Part shown: piece after piece, positions 33,932 to 42,254 of the stretch | How positions within the stretch are numbered: the stretch's first letter is position 1 | Layout: every line of letters begins with the position of its first letter | Assembly: GCF_001886955.1 (NCBI RefSeq) | Contig: NZ_CP016804.1 | Location: forward strand, 1,302,001-1,366,000 | Origin: Halodesulfurarchaeum formicicum | GTDB taxonomy: Archaea; Halobacteriota; Halobacteria; Halobacteriales; Halobacteriaceae | Reading direction: 5' to 3' | Length of the DNA stretch: 64,000 nt | Notes under the pieces: model-generated | What the model saw: only the letters and a program-made list of their open reading frames with translations | The model's database searches: none | What the model was told of the DNA's origin: nothing | Program-made: the position numbers and the translations under genes

Positions 33932-35001
33932 GCTTCCCACCCGGGGACAGCGAGTTCGCCTTCGAACTGGCGAGTTGTGCCTGGGCCGAACAGGAGTGGC
34001 CACCAACGGGTGAGCCGACACCGGCCATCGTCGCCCGCCAACTGGGCTGGCAGCAGCGTCGCTGGGATACCATCGTGATCGAGGTCGATCCCGGGGCCTT
34101 CGAGACCCGCGCCGCGTTCGGCCCCGAGCGGCTCAACAGCGACCTTCGGCACGTCCTCCAGCACGCCCCGGAATCCTGGACCTATTACCGCGAGGCCCTT
34201 CCACACCCGGGCTATCCCTGGCGGTACGTCAGGGAGTCGATCCACGAGGCGACGGCCCGTGACGCCCTCGAATCCCGCAAGCGCGGGGGCCAAATCGAGA
34301 TCCGCCGGGTCGAGAAGTACCCCGACTGGGTCGACCGAATCATCGCGATCGAGAACAAACCCGACCTGGATGCAAGCGCCGCCCGGCGACTCACGGACCA
34401 GCTAGAACGAGATGTCGCCGCCGGGATCGCCGACGAGGTCTGGCTCGCGACGACCGGCACCGATTCGCGAGTGGAACCAGCGCTCTTAGAACGGATCCCC
34501 TCCGAGGTCGGAATTCTCACGCTGGGGCCCGAGGGAGTTGACGTGCGCTGGCGACCGCGCACCCTCGACACGGAGCAAGCTGGTATCGACATCCTCGACC
34601 GATCCGAAGGCGGATCACACGATCAGTCAGCAGCCCAGTTCGAGGTGCTGTCACGGGCCGCAAAATCGGAGAAACGATACGACATCGCCGAGCGGGCCTA
34701 CGAGCGGGGGTGGCGTCACTACGTCGAGTCGATGCGGCCGGACTGTGCACACTTCGATTTGACCGTTGGTCGGTACGGCTACAGACCGACGTGTACAGCC
34801 TTCGATCGGACCCAGACCCCACGGGAGTGTCGGGGTAGCTGTCCACACTTCCAGCCCGAACCGCCCCAGCACCGACAGGGTGGCTGGCCCATTGAGGGCG
34901 GACCCGGGCAGACGGTCAAGCGAATCTTGCGAGAACGGAGCGCGAGGCGTCACTCCGTCTCCAGCACTGTCACGTCCGATCGGGGCACCGCCAGCCGGTA
35001 G
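33928..35001 (+). CDS. DUF5787-type protein with PD-(D/E)XK-like motif and Cys cluster
   Basis: 357 residues, GTG start overlapping the Nudix stop by 4 nt. Residues 131-146 read YPDWVDRIIAIENKPD: a literal PD followed eight residues later by E142-x-K144, as in PD-(D/E)XK nucleases. Cysteines occur only at C17 near the start and C273, C289, C301 and C305 near the end, a spacing reminiscent of the Cys-ligated Fe-S nucleases (AddB/Cas4 type). The family is annotated as unknown function; the nuclease idea is my inference. The last 17 codons run antisense through the 3' end of the next gene. Confidence 0.8.
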   Translation: MSFPPGDSEFAFELASCAWAEQEWPPTGEPTPAIVARQLGWQQRRWDTIVIEVDPGAFETRAAFGPERLNSDLRHVLQHAPESWTYYREALPHPGYPWRYVRESIHEATARDALESRKRGGQIEIRRVEKYPDWVDRIIAIENKPDLDASAARRLTDQLERDVAAGIADEVWLATTGTDSRVEPALLERIPSEVGILTLGPEGVDVRWRPRTLDTEQAGIDILDRSEGGSHDQSAAQFEVLSRAAKSEKRYDIAERAYERGWRHYVESMRPDCAHFDLTVGRYGYRPTCTAFDRTQTPRECRGSCPHFQPEPPQHRQGGWPIEGGPGQTVKRILRERSARRHSVSSTVTSDRGTASR

Positions 35002-35426
35002 GTCGGAACGGTTCGGTCGATCCGTTCCAGGACGTCTTTTTGGGTGAGTGTCCGGAGCGCGGCACGGACCTCCTCGACCGCGGCGTTTGGCTCCCCCTGA
35101 TCGCGCACCTCGTGGAGGATCGCGACGACACTCGCCGAGCGCTCCTCGGGGCCCGGAACCGCCTCGAAGACCGCCGCTTCGATTCCAGCAAAGGCGACGG
35201 CCGGCCCATCACCTGTCTCGCCGGAAAGCACCGCCTCACCCTCCGGCGTGACCCGGATCAAGCTGTTATCGTCTCGATAGTAGTAGGGTTTGAGTTCGGA
35301 TTCGAGGTACTGGTGGACCTCGCTGCCGCTGTCCATATCCCAGGCCGCCTGGAGCTCGCTGTTCTTCGTGGGTTCACGTTCCAGAATATCCGCGAGCCGC
35401 GACCGGGCCGTCTCGGAGAGGGGCAT
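34950..35426 (-). CDS. DUF5797-type winged-helix protein (haloarchaeal)
   Basis: 158 residues. The N-terminal 75 residues form a winged helix (ARSRLADILEREPTKNSELQAAWDM; SEVHQYLESELKPYYYRDDNSLIRVTPEGEAVL). The C-terminal 80 are a helical domain of unknown role (SVVAILHEVRDQG; AALRTLTQKDVLERID). A probable DNA-binding regulator; no target is evident. Its 3' end overlaps the converging DUF5787 gene by 52 nt, the longest coding overlap in the window. Confidence 0.82.
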   Translation of the reverse strand: MPLSETARSRLADILEREPTKNSELQAAWDMDSGSEVHQYLESELKPYYYRDDNSLIRVTPEGEAVLSGETGDGPAVAFAGIEAAVFEAVPGPEERSASVVAILHEVRDQGEPNAAVEEVRAALRTLTQKDVLERIDRTVPTYRLAVPRSDVTVLETE

Positions 35427-35465
35427 ATCTACGGGGATTAAGGCGAGGTATTTCCCCTTTCTGGC

Positions 35466-36719
35466 TCAGGAGCCGAAGATAGATTTTGTGTCCGTGAGCG
35501 TCTCCTCGACCTGTGTGTAGACCAAAAGGAGGGCCAGCACGGCGAGGACGCTCCCCGCGAGAAAGGGCACGTGAAAGCCAAAGCGCTCCAGAAAGCCGGC
35601 CGAAAGCGGCCCCACCGCCACCCCAAACCCGAAGGCCATGGTAAGCACCGACAGCGTGGTTCCCGAGGCCCCCTCGCGGGCGAGGTCACCGGCCAGCGCC
35701 AGCGAGGGCGCGAAGACCATCGCGACGGCGACCCCCTGTGCGAGCCTAGCGAGTGTCATCAGAAGCGGCGAGAGGACATACCCCTGCGCGAGCGTCGAGG
35801 GAACGAGAATCAGGAATCCGGCGACGAGGAACGGACGACGCCCATACCCGTCACTCGCCCGCCCGATCGGGATCTGCAGCAGGATGTTCGCGATCGTCAC
35901 CGCCCCGAACTGGATCCCGAAAAGAACCGTCGACTGTCCCAGGCGAGCGTTGATCTGGCCTTCGAGGGGCGCAAAGAGTGCGATCGCGATCCCCATCGCC
36001 ACGGTGCCCAGGCCAAGGGTGAAAACCGGATCCAGGAGATAGCCCGGTGGCCCCCTGACCGCAATGGAGAGGTCGCTTCCGGCACTCGCCCGGGTCTCCG
36101 GGGGATCCTCGACGAAGAGAGACACGAGGAGGAAACTGAGAAACGCCCCCGCGACCGCGACGAGAAAGGCCGCATCGAAGCCCCAGAATTCGACGACGAC
36201 CCCGGCGACGATCGGGCCAAAGCCGAACCCGATGAGTCTGAAAGTGTTGTAGACCCCAAAGTTGCCGCCGCGGGTCCGAGCGCTCGTCGCGAACTCGTTT
36301 ACGAGTGCAACCGTCGCCGGGATGGTAAAGGCCGCCCCGATTCCCTGGAGCAGCCGGAAGAAGAGGACCCAGCGGTACTGTGAGACGAAGATGTACCCAC
36401 CGCTCCCGATCCCTAGGACCGCGAGCCCGAAGAGGATGAAGACCTTCCGCCGGCCCGCCCGGTCAGTCAACCGTCCCGTGAAGGGCTGGCTAAAGCTGTT
36501 GAGAAAGCCAAACATCGAGAGCGCGAGGCCGATCAGCAGCGATTCGGTGACCGTGATCGAGATGATCGGGACCTGGGTGCCCAGCAGGGCGTCGAGCTGA
36601 ATTTGGCCGGAGGCGATGTAGAGCGGCAGGACGATGATGAGAAAGGAGTTGCCCATCTCGTCGGCCATCCGTGCGAATGCCAGCACGAGGACCCGACGGT
36701 CGGTACCGAAAACGGCCAT
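35466..36719 (-). CDS. Major facilitator superfamily transporter
   Basis: 417 residues with about 12 hydrophobic helices in two six-helix halves. The loop 2-3 signature GRLTDRAGRRKVFI is at about 80-93 and its second-half counterpart GRASDGYGRRPFLV at about 288-301, defining MFS. It starts MAVFGTDRRVLVLAF. Similar haloarchaeal proteins are annotated as generic or drug-efflux-like MFS; the substrate is unknown. It lies about 38 nt downstream of the DUF5797 start on the other side, with no obvious partner. Confidence 0.92.
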   Translation of the reverse strand: MAVFGTDRRVLVLAFARMADEMGNSFLIIVLPLYIASGQIQLDALLGTQVPIISITVTESLLIGLALSMFGFLNSFSQPFTGRLTDRAGRRKVFILFGLAVLGIGSGGYIFVSQYRWVLFFRLLQGIGAAFTIPATVALVNEFATSARTRGGNFGVYNTFRLIGFGFGPIVAGVVVEFWGFDAAFLVAVAGAFLSFLLVSLFVEDPPETRASAGSDLSIAVRGPPGYLLDPVFTLGLGTVAMGIAIALFAPLEGQINARLGQSTVLFGIQFGAVTIANILLQIPIGRASDGYGRRPFLVAGFLILVPSTLAQGYVLSPLLMTLARLAQGVAVAMVFAPSLALAGDLAREGASGTTLSVLTMAFGFGVAVGPLSAGFLERFGFHVPFLAGSVLAVLALLLVYTQVEETLTDTKSIFGS

Positions 36720-36778
36720 GATGGGGATTACTGACTCGATGCCTTCCCTGTTTGGAAACCGGTCGCGCGAGCAACGGC

Positions 36779-36784
36779 CTTAAG
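36779..36784 (+). promoter_or_regulatory. TATA-like element for tfs
   Basis: CTTAAG, 26-31 nt before the ATG at 36810. Confidence 0.55.
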
Positions 36785-36809
36785 CCCGCGAATCGAGAAC
36801 GGACCCCCA

Positions 36810-37124
36810 ATGGAGTTCTGTGACGAATGCGGCTCGATGATGCGAGCCGACGGCGAGTTCTGGGTGTGTACCAGCTGTGAGAACCGACAGCCCAAGAACC
36901 CCGACGCGAACTACGTCCTCTCGGAGGAACAGGAGGTCAGCGAGGTCATCGAAACCGGAACCGGCGGTGACACCGGGCTTCCGACGACCGAGACCCAGTG
37001 CCCGGAGTGTGGGAACGATACGGCCTACTGGTACATGCAACAGATTCGCTCGGCCGACGAGTCAGAGACCCGCTTTTTCGTCTGCACGGAGTGCGATCAC
37101 CGCTGGCGAGAAGACGATCACTGA
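36810..37124 (+). CDS. tfs: Transcription factor S (TFIIS/RPB9-like RNA polymerase cleavage factor)
   Basis: 104 residues. The N-terminal zinc ribbon has C4, C7, C20 and C23; the C-terminal ribbon has C64, C67, C92 and C95. Between the last two pairs is the acidic hairpin with D83-E84 (RSADE) that enters the RNAP secondary channel and triggers cleavage of backtracked RNA. The intact DE pair means it should be cleavage-competent. Followed by a T-rich run and three hairpins. Confidence 0.96.
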   Translation: MEFCDECGSMMRADGEFWVCTSCENRQPKNPDANYVLSEEQEVSEVIETGTGGDTGLPTTETQCPECGNDTAYWYMQQIRSADESETRFFVCTECDHRWREDDH

Positions 37125-37131
37125 CACCCAC

Positions 37132-37137
37132 CTTTTT
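37132..37137 (+). terminator. T-rich terminator after tfs
   Basis: CTTTTT starting 8 nt after the tfs stop, typical of archaeal intrinsic termination, immediately before a 13-bp inverted repeat. Confidence 0.5.
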
Positions 37138-37138
37138 C

Positions 37139-37183
37139 GAGACGGGGTTCCTTGCTCGCTGCCTCGCTGCGGAACCCCGTCTC
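37139..37183. repeat. Perfect 13-bp inverted repeat, 19-nt loop
   Basis: GAGACGGGGTTCC (37139-37151) and its exact reverse complement (37171-37183). The loop contains a near-repeat of CTCGCTGC. It lies between the convergent tfs and trmI genes. It could be a bidirectional terminator or a remnant of a dispersed palindromic element. Confidence 0.75.
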
Positions 37184-37204
37184 CAAATATCTGGACCAAA
37201 AAAG

Positions 37205-37221
37205 CCGCGCCGACGGCGCGG
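37205..37221. repeat. GC-rich 7-8-bp hairpin
   Basis: CCGCGCCG and CGGCGCGG around a single A (37213), the second of three hairpins in the tfs-trmI gap. Confidence 0.65.
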
Positions 37222-37232
37222 AGAACCGCTTC

Positions 37233-37255
37233 GAGCGGGTTCTTCGAACCCGCTC
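37233..37255. repeat. Perfect 10-bp hairpin with TTC loop
   Basis: GAGCGGGTTC (37233-37242), TTC, GAACCCGCTC (37246-37255). Its left arm can instead pair within CCGCTTCGAGCGG just upstream, giving a competing structure. Third hairpin in the tfs-trmI gap. Confidence 0.7.
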
Positions 37256-37360
37256 TCGCGGATGCTACTTCTCTCACCCAGTATCAATTGTCATGGGAAC
37301 GGCCCCAGACCATAGCGGAAATTTGCCGTCCCACTTGTGAAGCGGGTGTGACCGCCTCCG

Positions 37361-38080
37361 TTATTCCATCCGTGCGAAGGTAAGATAGCCCGTGTGACCG
37401 ACCCCCTTCGTGGCGGGACGGGACCCACGGTCGTCGAAGTCCATCCGCCGCTGGATGGTCTCGGTCGTCTCGACGTCTCCCAGACCCGCTTCGCGAGCCG
37501 TGTGTTCGACCTCGCGAGCGGCCTCGATGAACGGCGAGTAGACGGCCACGAAGCCGCCGGAGACGAGCAGATCGGGTGCCCGAGCCACGACGGTTGGGGC
37601 GTCTTCCGTGTCGAGGGTGAGCACGTCGAAGCCACCCAGGTCCCCAAGTGCCTCGGTCAGGTCACCGGTTCGGACCTCGACGGTTTCGGCCACGCCAGCC
37701 AGTTTCATGTTCTCGCGGGCCACGTCGGCAAAGTCAGGGTCGCGCTCGAAGGTCGTAACCGCGGCCCCCATTCGACCGAGGTAGGCCGCGAGCACGCCCG
37801 TTCCGGTACCGGCGTCGAGCACCCGGTCGCCGGCCGCGACGCCCGTGTGCCCGACCAGAAGGCCGATGTCCTTTGGCATCATCGGCGCGCCGGTTCGCTC
37901 CAGGTGGTTGAACAGGTCCGGTCCTCGCAGGGCCCGGACCCCAAAGGCCTCGCCGAGATGACTCTCGACCTGCTGGCCGGGTTCGACGTCCTCGGGGACG
38001 TGCACGACCCCCAGATCGGTGTGAAGTTCCGCACCCGGTTCGACCAGAAACTCCCGGTCGCCGCGGACGAGGAGAATCAC
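37361..38080 (-). CDS. trmI: tRNA (adenine-N1)-methyltransferase, TrmI type
   Basis: 239 residues from GTG 38080 ([16 protein letters not shown]). The N-terminal small beta domain, then [15 protein letters not shown] and the SAM-binding [16 protein letters not shown] (about 100-115) and the TLDTEDAP block define archaeal TrmI, which makes m1A57/58 in the tRNA T-loop. The GTG overlaps the NAC gene stop as GTGA. A much longer upstream frame is a shadow of the NAC gene. Confidence 0.93.
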   Translation of the reverse strand: MILLVRGDREFLVEPGAELHTDLGVVHVPEDVEPGQQVESHLGEAFGVRALRGPDLFNHLERTGAPMMPKDIGLLVGHTGVAAGDRVLDAGTGTGVLAAYLGRMGAAVTTFERDPDFADVARENMKLAGVAETVEVRTGDLTEALGDLGGFDVLTLDTEDAPTVVARAPDLLVSGGFVAVYSPFIEAAREVEHTAREAGLGDVETTETIQRRMDFDDRGSRPATKGVGHTGYLTFARME

Positions 38081-38448
38081 TCGAGGTCGTCGATGGCCGC
38101 CGCGAGGTCGCCATCCGCCGCTTCGAGGGCCTGTCGGGCTGTCTCCGTCGGAACCCCGGCCCGCTCGGCAACGATCTCGACGTCGGCCTCGGGAATCCCA
38201 GTCCCGGACTCGGCCGGGGACTCGCTCTCCTCGGACTCCGCCTCGTGTTCCGCTGGTTCGCCGACGACCTGGTAGGTCTCCTGGCCCTGGGCGTCCATGC
38301 GGGTGACCTCGGGCTCGTCGAAGTGGAGTTTGGTCCCGTCTTCGAGGGTGATCGTGGCCTCGACGGCGTCGAGTTCGTCGAGGTCGATCCCCATCTGGTC
38401 CATGAGCTGTTCCATCTTGCGCGGGTTCATGCCGCCGCCTCCGAACAT
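38077..38448 (-). CDS. nac: Nascent polypeptide-associated complex (NAC) protein
   Basis: 123 residues. The NAC domain occupies 1-65 ([40 protein letters not shown]) and a UBA domain the last 40 ([31 protein letters not shown]), with an acidic linker. Archaeal NAC is a homodimer at the ribosomal exit tunnel. Coupled to trmI, making a translation-related operon; the PUA gene lies 46 nt upstream. Confidence 0.96.
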   Translation of the reverse strand: MFGGGGMNPRKMEQLMDQMGIDLDELDAVEATITLEDGTKLHFDEPEVTRMDAQGQETYQVVGEPAEHEAESEESESPAESGTGIPEADVEIVAERAGVPTETARQALEAADGDLAAAIDDLE

Positions 38449-38494
38449 ACCCGAGGGTTGGAAGCCGGGGAGAAAAGCGTGGCGTTTGGGACAC

Positions 38495-38953
38495 TCAGCG
38501 AGCGCCCTCGCGGACGAGCACGGCCATGCCCGTCTCGAAGTCGAGCATCGCCGACGCGTCGAGTTCGGCCCGGCCCACCGCGATGAGTTCGCCGCGTTCG
38601 TGTTCGATTAGCACCTCGTCGCCCGCCCGCACCGCCGGATCGACCGATTGGACGAACTTCGCGAAGACGTTCTTCCCGTCTCTGACGTATGGCTCGCTCT
38701 CGTCACCCACCACGACGCGGTAGGCCGGGGGATCGAGGGCTGCCTGAAGATCCTGCCCACCGGCCAGACCGAGCGTGAAGCGGCCGTCCGTCCCCAGACT
38801 CACCAGCCGGTCGCCGTCCTGGATGACCTGGCGCGGGCGACCGGATGCGGAGCGCTGGATCGTCCGGTCCACGCCGGGTGGAAAAAGTGCCTGCCCGGCT
38901 CCAGCCCCGAACTGGTAGTCGGCTACGGTGCGCAGTTGTGCCGCCGAGTGCAT
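38495..38953 (-). CDS. PUA-domain RNA-binding protein
   Basis: 152 residues. The last 75 residues are a PUA domain ([44 protein letters not shown]), the RNA-binding module of pseudouridine synthases and archaeosine transglycosylases. The first 75 form an adaptor domain ([18 protein letters not shown]). It matches the stand-alone PUA proteins of haloarchaea, related to the C-terminal part of archaeal TGT. It is probably first in the PUA-NAC-TrmI unit. Its target RNA is unknown. Confidence 0.88.
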   Translation of the reverse strand: MHSAAQLRTVADYQFGAGAGQALFPPGVDRTIQRSASGRPRQVIQDGDRLVSLGTDGRFTLGLAGGQDLQAALDPPAYRVVVGDESEPYVRDGKNVFAKFVQSVDPAVRAGDEVLIEHERGELIAVGRAELDASAMLDFETGMAVLVREGAR

Positions 38954-38990
38954 GGCCGTCCTGGGGTCGGGAGCGGTTTAGCGGCTTCGT

Positions 38991-41255
38991 TCACGTCCGC
39001 CGGAACAGTCGACTCCAGAGCGAGCGGGCGGACGGCCGTTCGGCCAGTAGTACTGGCACGTCGAGCGCTTCGAGACTCCGAAGCGCCGGCGAGCCCTGTA
39101 TCACCCGGGAGAGCAGGCCCCGCTCGGTCGCGCCCAGAACGACCAGGTCGTACTCGCCGCCGAGTCGACCGATGACCGACGACGGGGATCCCGTCTCCAC
39201 GATCTGTTCGGCGTCTTCGAGGCCATTCTCCGTGGCCCACTCCGTGAGGAACTTCTCGCCAGCGGCCTCCTCGCCCGCGTCGACCACGTGAAGCAACGAG
39301 ACCGAGGAATCGACTGCCGCCTGGAGTGCCCTGGCGACGTCGGCAGAGAGTTCCGAGGAGCGCCCACCCGTCGTGGGGAGCAAGACCTCCGCAGGATCGA
39401 ACTCCTCGGCGTCGAGGACCAGGAAGTCACAGGGCAGGTCGTGGGTCAACTCGTCAAGTGCCCGCTCGGCGCGACCGCCAGCAAAGCGAGCCCCGCCATA
39501 CCCCATGACAACCGTGTCGGCGTCGTGGTCTCTCGCAGCATCAAAGACCTCTTCGAGGCCCCGGTGAGAGAGGATCGTCCGGGTCTCGATCGGCACCCCA
39601 AACTGCGTCGCGTCCTCGGTCGCCGCCGAAAGAAGCTCCGAGGACCGCGCGTCGATCTGGTCTCGATTGCGCGCTGCGGCCTGCAACGACGTCTGGTCGG
39701 GGACGGTGACGATGTGTGTCGCGAGCACGCGACCCCCCTGCTGGCGGGCGAGAATGCTCGCCAGGGTGATGAGCGCGGTCTCCGTCCGGGGGTTCATGAC
39801 CGGCACCATGATCGTCGGCCCTTCGTCCCCGTTCGGTGCGACGGCGTTTGCGGCATCAACCACCTGGTCGGGGAACTGTTCCTCCCGTGACGAGATGAAA
39901 TCCGAGAGCACGCCCTCCTGGGTCGTGTTGTCCCGCGCGTAGAGGAAGTACCAGACCACCGCGCCGGCCACGAAGGCCCCGGCTAACGCGATTTCGTAAT
40001 TGTCCATGAACGCGACGAGCCCCAGGGAGAGAACGGTCCCGAGAATTGGGGTGTAGGGATACAACGGCACCGTGAAGTCCGGGTCGTACTCCGGGGTTTC
40101 TGCCTCCCGAAAGACGATCAGGGCCACGTTCATCAGGGCATAGACGATGAGATGGAGCACACTCGCGGCCTTCGCGAGCACCGCGATTTCCCGACCCAGA
40201 AGCGCGATGAATACGACGATCAGCACGCCCGTGACCAAAATTGACCGGTAGGGCGTCGAGAAGTTCGGGTGGACCTCGTTGAGCCAGTCCGTGACGATCT
40301 TGTCACGGCCCATCGCGAAGTTGATCCGCGCGGAGGCCAGAATCGAGGCGTTGGCCGAGGAGGCTGTCGCCAGAAGCGCTCCGACGGTCATCACCCCAGC
40401 CGCTGCCCCCGCAACCCCGGTTATCGGCCCGATAGCGGTTGGGAAGGCCACTTCCGCCGCCTGAGCGACCGGAGCGTCCGTGCTGAGTTCGGGCCACGGA
40501 ACCACGCCGAGCATGATCGAGACGACGATCGCATAGATGACCGTCACGATGGCCACACTTCCGATGAGCGCGATCGGGAGGTTGCGTCCCGGATTGCGAA
40601 GTTCCTCGCCCACGGTGGCGATCTTCGCATACCCCAGAAACGAGACGAATACGAGGGCCGTTCCCGGAAGGATCTGGCCGAGGCCGAGGGGAGCGAGACC
40701 ACCCTCGCTCGTGAGCGTGGCGTAGTCAAAGGAGAAGAAGCCGGCAATCGAAAACAACGTGAGAATGCCCAGGAGCAGGAAGACGATAACCGTCTGCACA
40801 CCACCAGTCTCCTTCGCACCGATGTAGTTGACCCCGACAAACACGACGCCCGCGATCAGTGCCCCGACCTGGATCTGGTTGAGAAAGCCCAAGTCCGGGA
40901 GCGAGACGAAGACCGCGAGGTACTGACCGAACCCGATCGAGTAGAAGGCTGAGGCAAAGGCAAGCCCCATCCAGTCACCCATGCCGGCGATCGAGCCGAA
41001 CAGTGGCCCAAGGGACTTGTTGATGTAATAGTACCCCCCGCCAGCCTTGGGCATGGCCGTCCCGAGTTCGGAGATCGAGAGCGCATTCACCATCGCGATC
41101 ACGCCCCCGACGACGAAGGAGAGCACCACGACTGGCCCGGCAGCGTGGGCTGCAACACCGGGGAGCACGAAGATCCCGGCCCCGATCATGGTCCCGATCC
41201 CGATGGTCATCGCCGAGATCAGGCCCAGGTCTTTCGCGAGTTCTTCCTCGGTCAT
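38991..41255 (-). CDS. APC-family amino-acid transporter with two fused Usp domains
   Basis: 754 residues. The first about 435 form 12 membrane helices with APC signatures (TIGIGTMIGAGIFVLPG at 16-32; KAGGGYYYINKSLG). Two universal-stress-protein domains follow (about 460-600 and 610-740) with the characteristic VMGYGG and VVLGATERG nucleotide loops. APC-Usp fusions are known in haloarchaea; the Usp part is thought to regulate transport by sensing nucleotides. Start overlaps the free usp gene by 4 nt. The substrate is unknown. Confidence 0.93.
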   Translation of the reverse strand: MTEEELAKDLGLISAMTIGIGTMIGAGIFVLPGVAAHAAGPVVVLSFVVGGVIAMVNALSISELGTAMPKAGGGYYYINKSLGPLFGSIAGMGDWMGLAFASAFYSIGFGQYLAVFVSLPDLGFLNQIQVGALIAGVVFVGVNYIGAKETGGVQTVIVFLLLGILTLFSIAGFFSFDYATLTSEGGLAPLGLGQILPGTALVFVSFLGYAKIATVGEELRNPGRNLPIALIGSVAIVTVIYAIVVSIMLGVVPWPELSTDAPVAQAAEVAFPTAIGPITGVAGAAAGVMTVGALLATASSANASILASARINFAMGRDKIVTDWLNEVHPNFSTPYRSILVTGVLIVVFIALLGREIAVLAKAASVLHLIVYALMNVALIVFREAETPEYDPDFTVPLYPYTPILGTVLSLGLVAFMDNYEIALAGAFVAGAVVWYFLYARDNTTQEGVLSDFISSREEQFPDQVVDAANAVAPNGDEGPTIMVPVMNPRTETALITLASILARQQGGRVLATHIVTVPDQTSLQAAARNRDQIDARSSELLSAATEDATQFGVPIETRTILSHRGLEEVFDAARDHDADTVVMGYGGARFAGGRAERALDELTHDLPCDFLVLDAEEFDPAEVLLPTTGGRSSELSADVARALQAAVDSSVSLLHVVDAGEEAAGEKFLTEWATENGLEDAEQIVETGSPSSVIGRLGGEYDLVVLGATERGLLSRVIQGSPALRSLEALDVPVLLAERPSARSLWSRLFRRT

Positions 41256-41680
41256 GTTTCGGGGAGAGAGATTACCGGCCGGTCAGCACGGGTGAGTAAC
41301 TTGAGTGAGAGATCACCGGAGAGAAAGTGCATCAGCCGACCGCCCGATCGCGGACGGTAGACGATCGAAGTCGCCTCGACGTCGGCGGCCGTTTCGATTA
41401 TCGCGCCCACCACGTCCCGGGCGTAGGCCGTCTCGGACTCCGCATCCGGGAAGTGCTCGCGCAGGACGGCGAAACTCTCCGCCGCGATCGCTTCTGATTG
41501 CTCGACCGGCGTCTTGTCCGGCACGCCCTCGCCTTTTTCGACGACGTGGAGCACGACGACCTCGCCCGGATCGTACTTTGCGAGAATTCGAGCCGTTTTC
41601 TCGGCGTCGTCCACGTTTGCGACCGGGACCAGCACGCGCCCGAGAAGGTCCCGATTCCGGTCGGTGGGCGTCTCGTTCAT
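41252..41680 (-). CDS. Universal stress protein (UspA family)
   Basis: 142 residues. LLGRVLVPVANVDDAEKTARIL starts the Usp fold; the tail TSIVYRPRSGGRLMHFLSGDLSLKLLTRADRPVISLP lacks a clean G2xG9xG ATP loop, so nucleotide binding is doubtful. First gene of the Usp-APC operon (4-nt overlap), with a TATA-like GGTTTTAAC at 41705-41713. Probably a regulatory partner of the fused transporter. Confidence 0.9.
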   Translation of the reverse strand: MNETPTDRNRDLLGRVLVPVANVDDAEKTARILAKYDPGEVVVLHVVEKGEGVPDKTPVEQSEAIAAESFAVLREHFPDAESETAYARDVVGAIIETAADVEATSIVYRPRSGGRLMHFLSGDLSLKLLTRADRPVISLPET

Positions 41681-41704
41681 ACCCGTCTCTATTGTGGACT
41701 GGCA

Positions 41705-41713
41705 GTTAAAACC
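41705..41713 (-). promoter_or_regulatory. TATA-like element for the usp-APC operon
   Basis: GGTTTTAAC on the minus strand, 25-33 nt before ATG 41680. Confidence 0.55.
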
Positions 41714-41725
41714 GTTCGAATTGCC

Positions 41726-42223
41726 TCAAAGCAGGAACGTCTCGATCCGATCTCCCAGATCGATGAACGTGTCGGCGACGTCCCTGAGTTCCTCGGCGGT
41801 CGAACTCTCGAAGGCCATGACCTCCACGCGGACGCCCTCGTGACGGAGATGGGAGACCAGTCGCGAGAAATCGCCATCGCCCGTACAGAGCACGACCGTG
41901 TCCACGTGATCGGCCAGCGTCACCGCGTCCAGACTCATACCCACGTCCCAGTCAGCCTTCTTCGAGCCGTCCTGGAAGGTCTTGATGTCCTTGATCTTGG
42001 TCTCGAAGCCGATGTCGGCAAGCGCCTCGAAGAAGCTCTCCTCCTCCGGGGAGTCGGCCCGAATGACGTAGGCAATGGCCCGAGTGAGCTCGCGGTTCTG
42101 CACGGCCTTCGAGAGAAGCTTCGAGTAGTCGATGTTCCGGGAGTGAAGACTCTGTGCGGAGTGATAGAGGTTTTGCGCGTCGGCAAGGACCGCAACGCGC
42201 TGTCCGGGATGGATCGAGGTCAT
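41726..42223 (-). CDS. NYN-domain (LabA-like) PIN-fold protein
   Basis: 165 residues. RVAVLADAQNLYHSAQSL (catalytic Asp), KKADWDVGMSLDAV and LCTGDGDFSRLVSHLRHEG are the acidic motifs of the LabA/DUF88 branch of PIN-like nucleases, so a metal-dependent RNase is likely. The three acidic clusters are intact. TATA-like GGTTTAAC at 42247-42254, overlapping the 3' end of the upstream phosphoesterase gene. Confidence 0.9.
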   Translation of the reverse strand: MTSIHPGQRVAVLADAQNLYHSAQSLHSRNIDYSKLLSKAVQNRELTRAIAYVIRADSPEEESFFEALADIGFETKIKDIKTFQDGSKKADWDVGMSLDAVTLADHVDTVVLCTGDGDFSRLVSHLRHEGVRVEVMAFESSTAEELRDVADTFIDLGDRIETFLL

Positions 42224-42246
42224 ACCTGCCCGTCTTCCCGTGCGAT

Positions 42247-42254
42247 GTTAAACC
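42247..42254 (-). promoter_or_regulatory. TATA-like element for the NYN gene
   Basis: GGTTTAAC on the minus strand, 24-31 nt before ATG 42223; it lies inside the last codons of the neighbouring phosphoesterase gene. Confidence 0.5.

Noticed and set aside
37139-37260. CRISPR or insertion-sequence end
   Set aside because: The repeats are inverted, not direct and regularly spaced; no transposase, cas gene or target duplication is present.
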